DNA of 64,000 nucleotides from Schistosoma haematobium (lineage: Eukaryota; Platyhelminthes; Trematoda; Strigeidida; Schistosomatidae), in assembly GCF_000699445.3 (NCBI RefSeq), contig NC_067196.1, forward strand, positions 32,818,616-32,882,615, written 5' to 3'. Below, piece after piece: positions 1-39,916 of this stretch. The translations under genes were made by a program, and so were the position numbers. Below the pieces are notes generated by a model, which searched no databases, was not told the origin of the DNA, and was given only the letters and a program-made list of their open reading frames with translations. The number at the start of each line of letters is the position of its first letter. The stretch's first letter is position 1.

Positions 1-331
1 AAGTTCTTGATGCATAAATACGGTGAGAATAGAGGTTTCTAATTTTCTTTAGGTTCACATCATAGCATGTCATAATTTCTAGCACTGATGTTTTAGTCCA
101 ACTGAACTCTTTACACTACCCATTAAATTTACAATGTCGTTTAGTAAAAATTAGTGTCGTATACTTTTGTAAACGTCATTTCAATTTCTGTTGAACTTGG
201 TACCACGCAATAAGCATTTTCACTCCACAGTTACTCTAGGTGTTACATTCTGGAGGTTTGCACGTGTATTCTTTGTGTCGAGAGTTTCGTGTAAATATAT
301 AATCATTTTTTTCATTTTCCTGTTATTTCAG

Positions 332-26865
<26,534 letters not shown>

Positions 26866-27176
26866 TGATAAATTAACAACAAATCATCCACCTTTCGATT
26901 ATTGTTATTTTGTATACGCGGTCTTTTTCATTAGCCCTTCATTGTTTTCAACACTTCCGCTATATATTGTTTCGATATCTATTGTCTATTAAGAAAAAGT
27001 TTATTATTATTATTATTGCATCTTGTTTGGATGGTTGGCAATTGTAAATCTATTTGTATGTGAGTATAAATCTTATTGACTACTCAATTCACTTGGTCTC
27101 TTATATATTGTTTTAGAGTATTTTATTTTGATTAGTTCCTGATTGTTTAGTTTTGATTATCTGTAATTTTAAATGG

Positions 27177-27182
27177 AATAAA
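27177..27182 (+). promoter_or_regulatory. Polyadenylation signal for IMPDH
   Basis: AATAAA lies about 310 bases after the IMPDH stop codon in otherwise featureless 3' UTR, with a T-rich stretch about 20 bases downstream. It is the first good candidate on this strand; inference from position. Confidence 0.5.
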
Positions 27183-29200
27183 AATATTACTTTATGACGT
27201 AATTGTTTTTCTTCCCTTATGAAATGCTCAATACCAACTAGTGTTCATTAATTTTATTGAAACTTACGGTATCCGAAATCTGATACCGATACACGGTGTG
27301 CTAAACGCCAATCACCCAATTAACTACTTGAGCGAGAAACTGTATTGGACTACCGAATAGAATGCACAAATATTCATTCTTATATGAATTGATTCATTTC
27401 TCAGTCAATGAAATGCATTTGAACTTTAGGTCACTTCTGATAACCAGCGATTTACCTTTTGCTAATTCTGATTGGTTATCCATATCAAATTTCTATATTA
27501 AATCAGTTTTATTCAAGTAAGGAATTGTCATGTGCATTTAGATCAACTACATTAAAATCTGATATTCATTTTGAGTTTATTAGCATAGGCTTCAATTATT
27601 GTAAATCCTTCTGTCATTCCTTATGACTTGTTATAATTTACTTATAGCTGTGATCATATATGAAGAAAATGAACCATGAAATATTTGAGAGTACATGTTA
27701 TGGTGAGAAAAACAGCTGATTTTATCAAACATTTTTAATCTGTTGTAATTATTACTATTCAAATATACCTTGATAGTCAGAAATAATTTGAAAGCTATTT
27801 CTTCATTAATAAATGAATGACTGTTGCTGGTTATTCCCAAAGTTTCTTTGAAATGAAAGTCAATTAGTTGTATCATAAGGATGTTCTTCTGGGAGTTTTT
27901 CTTAAGCTTTATAAGTATTGCGTAAACGTATAAAAGTTAATTTTGAAGAGATACCATATTTTTACAGCTGCTTCTATTATTTAAAATCAAAGTGATAGGT
28001 TATGTCAGAATAACGCGGGATGACAAACGTTGATTTTACCTCAAAACATTCTGTACAACATTAGACATAAGTAGCTAACTTCATTCAGTGTTTTTTTTGT
28101 TTAATAACTTTGAATTAAGCAGGAACAGCAATGTAGATTCGTGTAATCTTGAGAATTTCGGTAGTTAATTGCAACTTGAATTAAACTAACAAACAGTACT
28201 GCTTTGATAGAATAGTAACACGATGTTGCATAAGATTAACAATACTTGAAACGTTGGGCTGTTAATAAGATTGTCTGTGTACATAATGAATAATTTATAA
28301 AATACAGTGGGACGGTGAAGTAATATCCAAAGGTATAAAATTGGTCAGATGGTTTGCCTTATAACTGTAAATAGTTTGTAAGTTTTTCCAGGTCTGAATG
28401 GCTGTATGAAGAACGCACAATGAAGAGTATTTCGAGTAAGATGAGGTGACGAATAAATTTTAAGGAATTACTAGAAGGATCATATGACTATCATTACGGC
28501 TAGTTGACAACTAATACTTTCTGAGTGGTTAGATTAGGTTTAAGCCGTTTGATAATTTTTGCCTTAGGAAGCGGCTATTCATTATTTCATGTGATTTTAA
28601 TTAGCTAACGTTGTATTCGCTATAATCAAACGCTACGCTGATATGCTATTATATCGTACCTAAAACGTCTTATGAATATACATTCCCTCCGACATGAAGT
28701 ATGTCAACGTCGTTAAATGTAAGATACTTGCTTCAGTAGAGGGTTCCTGTAAATTGTAGTAAACCTGCTAGCTGGTTAAATCACTGATAATGTGAGATTT
28801 CTCATATTAATAAAAATAACTTTTTCACGTACACAGCGCAATTACTTGTTGTGAAAAATAGAAACTACAGTTGTATTTCCTGGTAGGATTTTTAATTGAC
28901 ACTTTCAAATTTCTTATAAAATCATATGATATGGAATTCAATATTATTTGCAAGGAGAAGTCCGTTCAAACTTGATGCGACTTGTAATCAAATTATTTAA
29001 GGTGTAAAACAGTGAAACAGCATGTTCTTGTTACTCTCACTAAAATAAAAAAAAATCAAAATTGGCTAGTTAATTGTTTGTGGATGATGGCCTCATAGGC
29101 TTGTGACTAACTGTTTTGTAGTTTTGCTCTGACATAATAATGTGATATACTTACATTTTACTGCAATGACAATCAATCGTACGATGTAGCTGCAATCAGA
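27183..29200. other. Intergenic region downstream of IMPDH
   Basis: AT-rich; no gene or repeat recognised. The short open frame at 27631-27876 on minus has no domain. Confidence 0.6.
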
Positions 29201-29219
29201 TATTGGGCCACTAAAAGTG

Positions 29220-31340
29220 ATGAGCCCGCCAACGACGAAACTAACGCAGAAAACTACGTTGATGAAGAACCTTCTGAACTCCATTCTTTTGACGAACAAG
29301 CTTAGCGAAGCCAGCTCAATCGATAAACACCGCAGTTTCCGACCATATGATAAAATCGGAGAGAGTGGCAAGCCTGACTTCGGAATAAACACACCCTGAA
29401 AATTTACACAGACGGTGAACATATCGAAATCTACGCGTCCAATAAACGATCGAAGTGTCTGACTTAATCAAAGAGCTACTCAAATGATTCAATCTCTAGT
29501 CCAGCGCATTTATTGAAACTGGTACTGCAGCGACATGGACATGCTCAAATTGTATTTTCTTATCGGTACTTTGTCTTTGTGTCAATTCTCATTGATCTAT
29601 TCGGTGTTTCATTCCATTATGATTATAATAATTATTATTGTCGTTATTACATTATTGTTGTATCACCTAACATGAGATTATTATTTTTGCTCGTGTTGAC
29701 ATTAAATTATGATACTCAGTCGTATTTCTTACCAAACAAATTATAATTTGTTGAACATTTCATTCACGTTATGACATTCGAAACTGACTGGACTATTTTT
29801 AATTATTCAGTAACGTAAAATGTTGGTTATTTAAGTGAGGTCGTTTATTTTTTTCCGTGTCATTTTTGCCCTATTATTACGCTCATTTATGTAGTCGAGG
29901 TCATTTTTGTGTAATTCTACCACAAATCATTCATTTCCATATCATCTCTTATTATGTCTGTTGATGCGATTAATTCTAATAACCCTTTTGTTAAGATTGA
30001 TCATTTTTATTATGTTCTGTATCATCACATCAATGGCTAAATTATTATTGTTCATTTGTGAGGATATATGGCTACCGCATGTTACATATTTACTAGCTGC
30101 TCGTACACGAATCTTTAGTCTAAGCGGTCGAGCGAACCTCCTGCACACTGATAACGGCATGGTCGAGAGGCGACTAATGTTCATTCATCGTATTTGTACG
30201 TAGCAATCGTCATCTCTCACTTTTTCAACGACAATCTAGACCGAACTTCAGCTATTTTTTGTTTAATCGATGATCCATTCTTTAATGTCTATATACTAAC
30301 CGTTTAGTAACGATTATGTTCATCCTATCTATTCGTTCACATGTATAACTGCATGATGCATCATACAGTACCCATAAACATAATTCGATTCCCGTTGCAC
30401 TGTACGTCAGAACATAGGGTTCAGAGATAGTCTCTTAAGGATACATTCTTGTTCGTAGTATCCAAGTTGATCTCACTCATCTTCATGAACAATCATATGT
30501 ATTGGTATTTTTATCACGCCTTAGTACGGTTTTCTGACAGGCGAGGTTGAGCGCCTATCCCGCAAGCTAGGTTTCATGACCAAAAACGAATACGACTCCG
30601 CTTATCTCGTCTCCGCAGTCTTTATTCTGTTCCTCCGCTCATTCTACTAATACATATTTAACGATAACTCGATGCATCTGGCTGTCACTCGAAGAACAAC
30701 GTACACTGACTTCACATGCTATGATTATTATCAACTGCAGTACAGCAACTAATATCACCCACCAATGCGGTTATCAATTTACCGCTGAATTATTCTTATC
30801 CCACATAAGCCCCGTGTGTGTGAATTCGAATTCACTAATCGCTAGTCGACGCTATTTACCCTACTACGGCTTATTAGAACATTTTCATATTTCACTGTTC
30901 TTTATCCTCGATTCCTGTCGTCACCAAACCGATTTCTGTTATATTCTACCTGACGAATTTTCACGATTTATTACTCTGTCATCCTCATAAACGATTAATT
31001 GCTGCTTTTACAATATTTTGAATCGCTCATACGAACGTGTTATTTTGTCGTTCAGATAGTCGCAACATGAATGTATGTTAATTTTTGTACGCTTATTATT
31101 CTGTTCATAATCGCATGCTAACATTTCCATTTTAGTCCGCGCCTTTACGATATTCGTGTATTCTTTTACATGGGTATGACACTTTCGTATAATACACTCG
31201 CCCCTCATGTGACATTGTACTCTATCAGAAATAGTACAAATTTTTTTCGATACTTATCGTTATTGTTAACCACATAACCCTTTCAGCGTTATTTTTGAAA
31301 ACACATTTTTTCAAATAAATGTGCTATTGTTTACAAAGGG
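29220..31340 (+). other. Possible decayed retroelement 3' region
   Basis: 29220-29310 reads an acidic stretch (SDEPANDETNAENYVDEEPS) up to a stop, and 29300-29400 another short open piece. The following 1.9 kb has more pyrimidine-rich, TTCATT-type composition than its surroundings and ends in a purine run AAAGGGG just before a candidate LTR start. This could be the tail of an LTR element, but no domain is recognisable. Confidence 0.25.
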
Positions 31341-31600
31341 GTTGTGTAGTGTCAGTTACTATGGTAAGCCCACACAACGTATTCTAGCTTCCGGACAGTG
31401 TAATTTATTCATTCTTTCTGAGTCACATTTTGAACTTGTTAATTATTTGCTTATCAACCTTGACTGTTTTTATATGAGCGTATGTGTGTTCATTTGTTAA
31501 CCTATTCATCACATTTCTGTAACGTTCTGTTTCATTATTAATAAAATTAATAGTCTGAGTTCATGTAATAGTGAACCAGCTATGCATCTATCACAACGTA
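31341..31600 (+). repeat. Possible LTR
   Basis: Begins TGTGTAGTGTC directly after AAAGGGGT, a possible polypurine tract, and contains a TATATGAG-type box (about 31473) and AATAAA (about 31540). No second copy in the window, so the right end is arbitrary. Confidence 0.25.
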
Positions 31601-33737
31601 TGGTCAAACTGTTTTGAACTCGTATAAATTAGTCATTGAAATGGACAGTTATTGCTAATTTGAAGTTGCTGTAGAGAACTGAATATGGAAAATTCGGTAT
31701 TACAGACATGAGCTACTGACAATCAGTTAGTAGCAATATGATGATAGATTAACAATTATAAGCATCAAACAGCGTTAATATAATGTAACCTTTGTGAAAA
31801 ATGTTAAATAAATAAGCATTTAGAACAAAATTTTCGTAAGTTTAGATTATATGGAATGATCTACTCTAAAAGATATTTAAATCAAAACTTGTAAGTGATA
31901 CATTTGGACTTCACGGTTTTTCAATTCAAACAATCATAGTGACTTCATGCTACCATTTAACGGAATAAGTGTTTTACGTACAACAAAAGTGAAGCATAAG
32001 ATGAAGTAATAAATTATACTATGGATTCTCAATATTTACTTGTAAACAAATGTATTATAGATCAGGTACTCATCGTATATTGATCATTCATTTGAGCAGG
32101 TTAATTATTCAATAATATTAATGAAGTAACTGATCAACATTCTATGAAAGCTGATTAACCAAGGATTAATATCCCCCACCAATTTGGATTAGTTGAAAGT
32201 ACATAGTAGTAAAATACCACTTACAATACCATCAAGTTTTTTGTACGTAATAATACTTGAACAGAGTTACTTTAAATACAATGATTATACAATAAATATT
32301 GTTCGTGTTTCATTATTGGTTTGAAACAATGAGTAACAGTTGATTCTGATCTCCGTTTCTATAATATATCTTCATTAGTAATATCACATATATATAATCA
32401 CAAATTGCTATTTTCAAACTATGCACTAGTTTAATGTCTCATCATTATAATGGGTTGAAATATTGTTTAATTAGGATATGTGCAATATTTCATAGAACTA
32501 CTGAAATCTAAACAATAATGTCTCAAGAAATTATTTACCATTGATTTATAGCAGAAAACAACTTTTAGTCAGATAATCTACTTATAATTAACGAGTGACA
32601 GCGACTGATAACAATGAAGCTTGATTGCTTAATATGATAACGAACAAACTAAAGTAGATATAGACTAGTTGTTTATTAAACTGATACTCTGTATTACACA
32701 ATGTGAACGGTCCATGAGCTATCCAGATTTTCTATGGTTCTTTAATTTGTAACGAGACAATTTTTAAACACAATTATATTTAAACTTATATAAATATATA
32801 TTCTATATTAAACTTAATCATATTAAGGGGTAGCCAATCACTATTTTTCTCACCTGTTAATAAATATTTCATTCACATTATTCTATTCTTGTAACTGAAA
32901 ATGTTTAATATTATAGACAGATTTTCTTCAGTTTAAGGTTAACTGTTAACATTCTAGTCTGAAACTTAGTATCCCAGTGGTGTGTTAAAGAAAGATGCAG
33001 AGATAGAAGTCTTTTCATAGAAAGTTTAAGAAGTGTTAATAGAAAGAATGGAATTCAAAATAACTACAGTAGGATTTATTCGACCATTCTTATTATTTTA
33101 TTAGGATATTTCTTACAGAGAAAGTTATGTTAAGCTGTAATATCTGTATTTTTGACTGTTCTTTGACTGATTTATGTTAGTGAAGTTAGTCAACATATGA
33201 AATTAATCATTCATCTATTTTCATTAGTATAAAACCCTATTTTCATGCATCAATAAATGGTAGGATTAAGAAAGTATATAGTAGTATACTCTGGACAATA
33301 ATGGTTTTAAAACACTTACCTGATTGAAGAATAAATTATATTCATAGTTTACCAAATGGAGTAATAAATATCACAATGAATTAGGTATAGGGAGCAACAG
33401 AAATAAATGATAAAATGCACTGCAGCTTGTATATTTAGTTTCATCTAAATATGGTCAAGCCGCACTGAATAAGTGAATAATCGGTGGTTCAGCTTCAAGT
33501 ATGTGATATATGAAAACACAAAGTTTTGCACAGACTTATCTTCAGTTTTCGTTTATTTCGTAAGATTATACTTTACTTTTGTGCATAGCAAACAAGCTCA
33601 TGTCATTGCACTTGTTATAAATACGAATAATTTTAATGTCCGTCACTTGACCTTTCAGTTATTATGTTTTATTTAGCTGACTTCCTATTTGTATTGACTT
33701 TTAGTTAATAGAAATACCTTGAAATGTTAATATGAAT
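31601..33737. other. Intergenic region, nothing recognised
   Basis: Strongly AT-rich, dense stops in all frames, no repeats recognised. Confidence 0.6.
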
Positions 33738-33780
33738 GATTAGATTGTTCGAAATGTATTACGCAAATATATAACATTTT
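33738..33780 (+). repeat. PLE terminal fragment
   Basis: GATTAGATTGTTCGAAATGT then ATTACGCAAATATATAACAT matches the terminal segment found at 4090-4125 and in both arms at 10.1-10.4 kb. Confidence 0.6.
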
Positions 33781-34820
33781 TCGGGCCAATTTAAACTTAA
33801 GCTTTTCAATTTTTGTAAATTGAACTGCATGAAATTTTATGTTCTTATCATTTTCACCTTTGAATTAATAGATTCTGACACTACACAAATTTCGGTCAAA
33901 CCTTAATCGCAGTGTACTATAGTTAGAAATGTTTGGTGAAAAAAGCGGTATCTAAATTATCCTAATAATTCTTTCAAAAGGTTTTTATCAACCTTTATTT
34001 TTAAGCAAGGTGCTTTGAAGAAAGTTTATTTGTTGTACACTAGATGAAACAAGTTTGTTTTGAAATTACACTTCAATCTTTGTGAGGTAAATCTTTTTCT
34101 TTTACTCAAAATAAGTGACAATTAATGTAGATCAGAATTATAGCCTTAAACAGGTAACATACATATCCCTGATTTATCTTGTTTTAATGTGTCAGTTTTC
34201 ATAAACAAGTGAATTATGGAAATTTCTAAGCTATTTATTTGTTAGTGCTTTGTTGTGTGCTACTTATATTGTCATAAGTAGTATATAACTCTAGTCAGGA
34301 ATAGAATGTCTAACAGCAGAAGTTTGAGACGGTCAAGGAGAAAAAAATAGAAATAGAAAGCAATTGATATAGAAATGCAGAAACAATGAAGTGTGAGGCA
34401 ATTAATGAAAATTTTGGAAATCAAGTATTTACTGTATGGTTCTCAGACTGTACTAAGACATTATGAAATTTTTTATTCTAATACATTTATTTGTCCCCAC
34501 TTTTGTTTACGTTCACTACGGTGCAATTTGTAAATATGTTCGTAGGCTTATTTAATTGTGTATTGATAAGCATGATCAAACAACTCTTTGTACAACATTC
34601 AAAATCAGTAGTTGATCATAAAATGCCTACATTCTACTTTTTCAGTTTTTGTTTGGTGTTTTTGTTGGCGACTTATCACAGGTCTTCAAATGTCAACTCG
34701 TTTATAACTCTTTTTAATAGCCTTGAAGTACCCGTTTACTTATGAGTTTTCTAAGAAGAGAAATATTTGATTTATGATCAAGATACTATAGTAAAATGTT
34801 GCGTTAAAGAAATATCCTAG
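33781..34820. other. Intergenic region, nothing recognised
   Basis: AT-rich. An 84-codon open frame at 34491-34745 is hydrophobic but has no family signature. Confidence 0.55.
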
Positions 34821-36321
34821 CAGAATAGCATGAATTCATCGTATTTCATTGGTCTTTATCAGCTGCTTACAGCCTATGATATTAAAAATCATAATTACAT
34901 AGTGGGTTTAAATTACTTACATGCAAGTGTTTTGTTGGAAGTTATATTGAAGACACATTAGTATATTATAGTAAGGGTGTAAATAAATTTAATAGACTGA
35001 ATGTTGTAAATATATACCTTATGTGAAAGAACATTCTACAATATTGATTATGACAACAGCTCAAACGGCCAGAAATAATTGATTACATAATGGGTAAACG
35101 TTGAAATGAATAAAATGAGTAGAGCTCAGTTGATAAAATAAGATTATTAATTTTGAAGATAGTTTCAATAAAACTCAGTGATATAATAGATGCAAGAAAG
35201 AGTTAAAAATAGCTTAAGATGCACCGAAGGAATATTTGTTACCAAGGCAAGGAAAAATCAATAACCATCTCCTTTTGAACACATAAGTCAGATTTTTGAC
35301 GTCTGATGGCAACGGCTTTAACAAACTTCAAAATACTGGATTTTGGCTATTTACTAATCACCTTGAAAGATTGCAAGGTATCGGCCTGATGTCGTGTATC
35401 AAGTAGATGTTTGGTAATTGCACTGTTTACAGTCTTTCTTTCTCTTGTTCTGATGCCTTTTGGAACATGTTCAAAAAAATCTAAGATATCCCCTCCTTTC
35501 TGTTCGGAAATGTAGTTGATTCGGCAGTTACACGTAAGTTTATAAATACAGTTGACGGTAATATCAAAGGAGTACTTGTCAACCTTCGATTTAGTTATTG
35601 AACATGTTGTTCTATACAGAATTAATAGTTTGGCTGCAGGATACGTTCTGGCTAGCTCAGTGTTCAGTCTCCTGCTGATTTTGTGTGCAACATCATTACT
35701 TGTAAAGTTGAGATTTATAGATATTGGTTTTTTATTGACCGTCATTACTTCCGTTTTGTTTTGTTTATGTTTTTTTATTTGTCAATAAATTTGTCCGGGT
35801 AACATTTGTCTCCTAGGCATTTTTCAACGTTCATCAATTATTCTTGCAGTTTATCGGTGGTACATATCATTTCTACCCCATAAAATAATAATTTAACCAA
35901 TGCCTTTTTGTAAATGATTGGACAAAAACCATTGAAATTTAGGTAAAGGCCATTCCAAGCCCTTTTTCGATAAACCGAACGTTGAACTGTCTCATCTCCC
36001 TCACGTTTTATGGCAACATCAAGATAGTGGATTGTACATTATGATGAGCACTATTGAAGAGTTGTAACAGGCGGATTGCATGCTGTTTATTATTACATAT
36101 AATAAACGTGTCATCAATATAAGGTATATGTTTACAATATTTACTCTATTATATTTATTTACACCCTTACTATAATATACTAATGTGTCTTCAATATAAC
36201 TTCCAACAAAACACTTTCATGTAAGTAATTTAAACCCACTATGTAATTATGATTTTTAAATATCACAGGCTGTAAGCAGATGACGAGGACCAACGAGTTA
36301 GGACGAATTCATGCTCTTCTG
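34821..36321 (-). mobile_element. 5'-truncated Penelope-like element between 200-bp inverted arms
   Basis: Arms 34821-35022 and 36119-36321 are near-identical in inverted orientation (ATTACATAGTGGGTTTAAAT, TTGGAAGTTATATTGAAGAC, TATTATAGTAAGGGTG). Between them, on minus, RT starts at its catalytic YIDD box (36110-36121) with DTFIICNNKQHA, then runs to the endonuclease at 35745-35347. Stops break the RT part. The arms are an element-derived inverted flank, as known for Penelope elements. Confidence 0.85.
35347..35745 (-). pseudogene. PLE GIY-YIG endonuclease domain
   Basis: 133 codons open on minus. CIYKLTCNC followed by INYISEQ is the GIY-YIG pair (Y retained in both, second G replaced by S). 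KHLLDTRHQADTLQSFKV is the conserved helix seen also in the PLE copies of intron 3. The reading frame is closed by stops on both sides, so this is the remaining open part of a dead element. Confidence 0.8.
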
Positions 36322-37544
36322 TTAGAATCTCTGTTCTTGTTCATTTCGAAATAATAAATAGAACTATGTGTAATAAAGAAATATGAAGGACAGGACTTCT
36401 GTGACATTTAACTCAACAATCCAGATGAAATCCTGACAGATAAATATTATGATTAGTTTCTCATATTGTATGTAATATATGATACATTTTGTTGGAAAAT
36501 CAGTAATTTACCACATAATCTCATCGATTCTTAAGGCTTTGCCCACATAGTTCAAAATATTACTAACCATTATTTTACAATAAATGTTAAAGGCAATTAA
36601 AATATGATTTTGTTTGTCTTATTTTATATTGCTAATCAGTAGTAATTTATCAATCAAAACACATGTATGTCGATTTATTTCAGTAAACGGAAGCCAAAAC
36701 AAAAGGACGTATAATATCAGTAAATATAAATAAAACAAACTGTTTGTGTTTACTTACATAAAAATTGTGTTGTCATTTATCGTTCATTAATTTTTGGAAT
36801 CATAATCCTACTATATCTCTTGGAAAACTAATTAAAAGTCCATTGATATTTATGTATATCTAATTAGTTTACCTTAAAGAAATCAATTTGATAAATAGAT
36901 TTTGTCACATCTATCTAATATTTAGAACAAATATATCAGCTGGAAGTAAAAGAAAAAATTTTTTTTCTTTTTTATATTTTGGTTACATTTATCTACTTTC
37001 TTCTTTTTTTTGCAAATTTTTTATTTGAGTTTTTAGTATCAAAATTTATGTATCATATTGATTAGAAATACTAATTATTATTTCCATAGAGATGAAATAT
37101 TCATTCATATAATTCTTTAATAGTCGTCCTTTTATTTAAAGATAACTCTTGACAATGTGCTATGTTTGAAGCGATTACGAGTTCACCTAGTCTATGAATG
37201 GAACAAAGACTTTCTGACCAAAAACCAATAAGCTAGCTATTGTGATGCGTCTCAATCTTGCTAACTAGAGAGAGACAAGTCTGAAGTTCGAAACGGAGAT
37301 TTGCTCCGCAAGCAGCCAGAAGCACGAGCAATCCCAATTCGTCTAGTAGGAAAGATACTCATTTATATATTGGTTTGTACACCCATTTTTGATTAATAAT
37401 CAGAATAAATCACATATATGAAAAATACTTCATACAAGAATATCGTATGTTATACAGAATAAAATGTCATAGGGGGGGGAAACGAAACAGATACTATACT
37501 GAGTGATCATCAAATTGAATTAAACAGAATAAATGTTGAATAAA
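36322..37544. other. Intergenic region, little recognised
   Basis: AT-rich. A GC-richer patch at 37235-37345 has a weak tRNA-like look (GAAGTTCGAAAC) but no clear A box, so it is left unassigned. Confidence 0.5.
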
Positions 37545-37802
37545 AATCATAATGGAAATGGATAGAACATACATTACAAAAGTCATCAAACTGCATCACG
37601 GGGCAAGCCCTAACTTGAAATTCTGAGGGGAAGCGGAAAAGAGGGAGGACACAGAACACATTACATCGAGAAATAGAAGCAGATATGAAAAGGATGAATA
37701 ACAACTGGAAGGAGTTAGAAAGGATTGCCCAGGACAGAGTTGGATAGCAAATGCTGGTGAGCGGCCTATATTCCTTCACGAGGAGTAACAGGCGTAAGTA
37801 AG
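37545..37802 (+). mobile_element. Second RTE family, 3' ORF fragment
   Basis: In broken frames it reads the RT C-terminal region, matching 53655-54135 in opposite orientation: GGAAGCGGAAAAGAGG, ACACATTAC, GATATGAAAAGGATGAATAA, GCCCAGGACAG and CACGAGGAGTAACAGG. Several substitutions and stops. Confidence 0.75.
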
Positions 37803-38044
37803 AGTAAAAATCATAATGATTAAACCAATCTAATTTTGACTTTTCATTCCGTCCTAACACAGTGATTTGAAAAATTATAATTCTGTGTGTTTAGGTGTGT
37901 TTATTTTTATCATACAGATTGAACCTTTCAACTGTTGTTCAAATTTACTAAGTTTACATCATTTTTAGTTTTGTGAGTAGTTGAAGATAATGAAACATAT
38001 TTACATAAACAAATAACTTAAACTTGGACTTATTTAATAAACGA

Positions 38045-38290
38045 AGATGGATATTGGCTAGCAGTAGAATCCAGAATGCGCGTTTTGTCTTATTTGGGAC
38101 TCGTCAGCTAAACGTGCCTGCATCATAGAGTTGAAGTTCACTCCCGGAACCTGGTACCATTCGCTCCACTTAGCAAACGAGTCCTGATAGCAATGGGATG
38201 AAGCTTTAAATTCACTTAGTATTGTTTGCTTATATCTTCCCATTGTTGTTAAGGCCTGCAATTGATCAGTCTTTTATTGGTTGTGTGCAT
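38045..38290 (-). mobile_element. Sm-alpha-like SINE copy
   Basis: Minus strand: ATTGCAGGCCTTAACAACAA, tRNA-like head with CAGGACTCGTTTGCTAAGTG and CAGGTTCCGGGAGTGAAC, GATGCAGGCACG, hammerhead remnant, CTACTGCTAGCCAATATCC. Confidence 0.75.
38066..38118 (-). ncRNA. Hammerhead ribozyme remnant (core damaged)
   Basis: Minus strand: CTGACGAG intact, stem II TCCC/AAGA-type, but CGAAAC has become CAAAAC and the cleavage triplet reads ATT instead of GTC. Stem I survives only through wobble pairs. Confidence 0.75.
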
Positions 38291-38970
38291 CTGTACACTC
38301 CAGAACATACAAAAATACAGTAGCCAAGGTTGACAAAATTAAAGAATTTGTGATTACCACGTTTTTAACTCAACAGTCAAATTCGAAAATATGGCAAAGA
38401 AATGTCGATGAAATCCACTGTGACAAGATTGGTCACATAAGATATGATTCAAAGACACTAGGAGGTAGATCCACCACTGACCGAACCAAATGGTTAGATA
38501 AGCTACGCAAACAATATCAAAACATCTAGCAAATACCCATAGACAAAGGAACAAGAAAAAGATTTTTCTAGCATATGTAAAAAAGTATTTCAGAAGTCAT
38601 CATTATGATTCTTGGACCTATTGAAGTCAATGTCACTTACAAACTAACCTATTCAATTCATTTGGTTTTACCCTGATTGAAAAAGATGACAATTAAAGAA
38701 GGTAAGTGATGCATTGCTGACAAAATAAATTGCGCCAACTGTGAGGAACACTATAGTCAATGAAATATCTTTCACTGTATATAAATAATGATAGATGAAA
38801 GAATAAAATGAAGACAACAAGACCTGCGAGGACTACCAATCACATACAAGCTCATCATGTCAAACTCAATCAACACTTGTAAAATAACTCAAAAGATACT
38901 AATGATGCTATCCAGTATGCGATTGAAAGCTTAAAATACCATCTAGTTAAGGCAACGAAAGCATTCATCT
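38291..38970 (+). other. Unassigned, possibly decayed mobile-element coding sequence
   Basis: An 82-codon frame at 38281-38529 (IKEFVITTFLTQQSN, GGRSTTDRTKWLDKL) followed by shorter open pieces to 38960. The style resembles degraded transposon coding DNA but I recognise no family. Confidence 0.25.
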
Positions 38971-39481
38971 TAGCAGAATGTTTTCACTATCATTCATATA
39001 CTTGTGTTTTGTTATATAGTAAAAATTGAAATAAGGATTTTTTTTCCAAATTTTGAAAGGAAACTAAGATTAGTTCAGGTCGTATTCATATTTGCGTGAT
39101 TACATATGTGAACAGTGCATTGCACACTTACGTTAAAGGGTTATTTTACCCGTTTTATTCATTGATAAACAAACTAGCCGTAAAAATAATAGTATATTCA
39201 TAGGAATATATCTCAAAGTTAGATTGATTTGATTTATTTGTTACTCATGCAAAACATTATTTCTATTTTTTTCTTCATCAGAGTGTTTTTTTTAGAAGGT
39301 AACATATTTGACTAATTTAATTACACCTAATATGAAATATTGATATGTGAAAAATGTCCAGTATATTGTAAACTAGCTTCAAATGGGTACATTCTCCTCT
39401 AAGTCTGATATATTAGAATACGAAATATTTCGTGCTTGTTCACATTAACACTCAAATAATAGAAGTGACAATTTGCATCAC

Positions 39482-39916
39482 TTAATTATCTAATTCTTTC
39501 AATGCTACGACGTAGAGCTTAAATCCCAGATATGCAGATAATGCCTTTCTCATCTGTGATGGTGACAGCGACCATGATAAAAACCAAAAGAATTCATTAA
39601 TCGTCACCACTGTGCCGCGTTCACAAGAGGATCGAATTGGAATTGATCCTACTGATGTTTTTCTGAAACGAAAACCAGATAAATCCCTACAACTACTGAT
39701 AAGCAGAGAGCCAACGTGAAGTGAACAGTATACGAACTTCCAGACTTTGGTTCCGCTAAGGGGGAATAGAAATTTAATCCATTCTCTATGCTGAAGAGCC
39801 ACGTAAAGATGTACAGAGGAGATACGTGGCGATGAAATTTGATAAACACTTTTGGAGAATGGTTTCGCACTCAGGTTCATTAAAAGTAATCTGAAACTAA
39901 AGCCCCGATTTGACAC
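39482..39916 (-). other. Unexplained 144-codon open frame
   Basis: Longest open frame outside recognisable elements in the right half, in a patch of higher GC than its surroundings. It begins with GTG rather than ATG, has no recognisable domain and no clear flanking splice signals that I would defend. Could be a host exon, a piece of an unrecognised mobile element, or chance. Confidence 0.2.

Noticed and set aside
191..331. N-terminal extension of IMPDH exon a in the same open frame
   Set aside because: A pyrimidine tract and AG directly before 332 and the absence of IMPDH similarity upstream show that this is intron.
34491..34745. Small membrane protein
   Set aside because: Hydrophobic composition follows from T-rich DNA; there is no family signature or supporting context.
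37235..37345. Possible further tRNA/hammerhead SINE
   Set aside because: Only a weak B-box-like GAAGTTCGAAAC is present; no A box, no CTGANGA and no tail matching either family.
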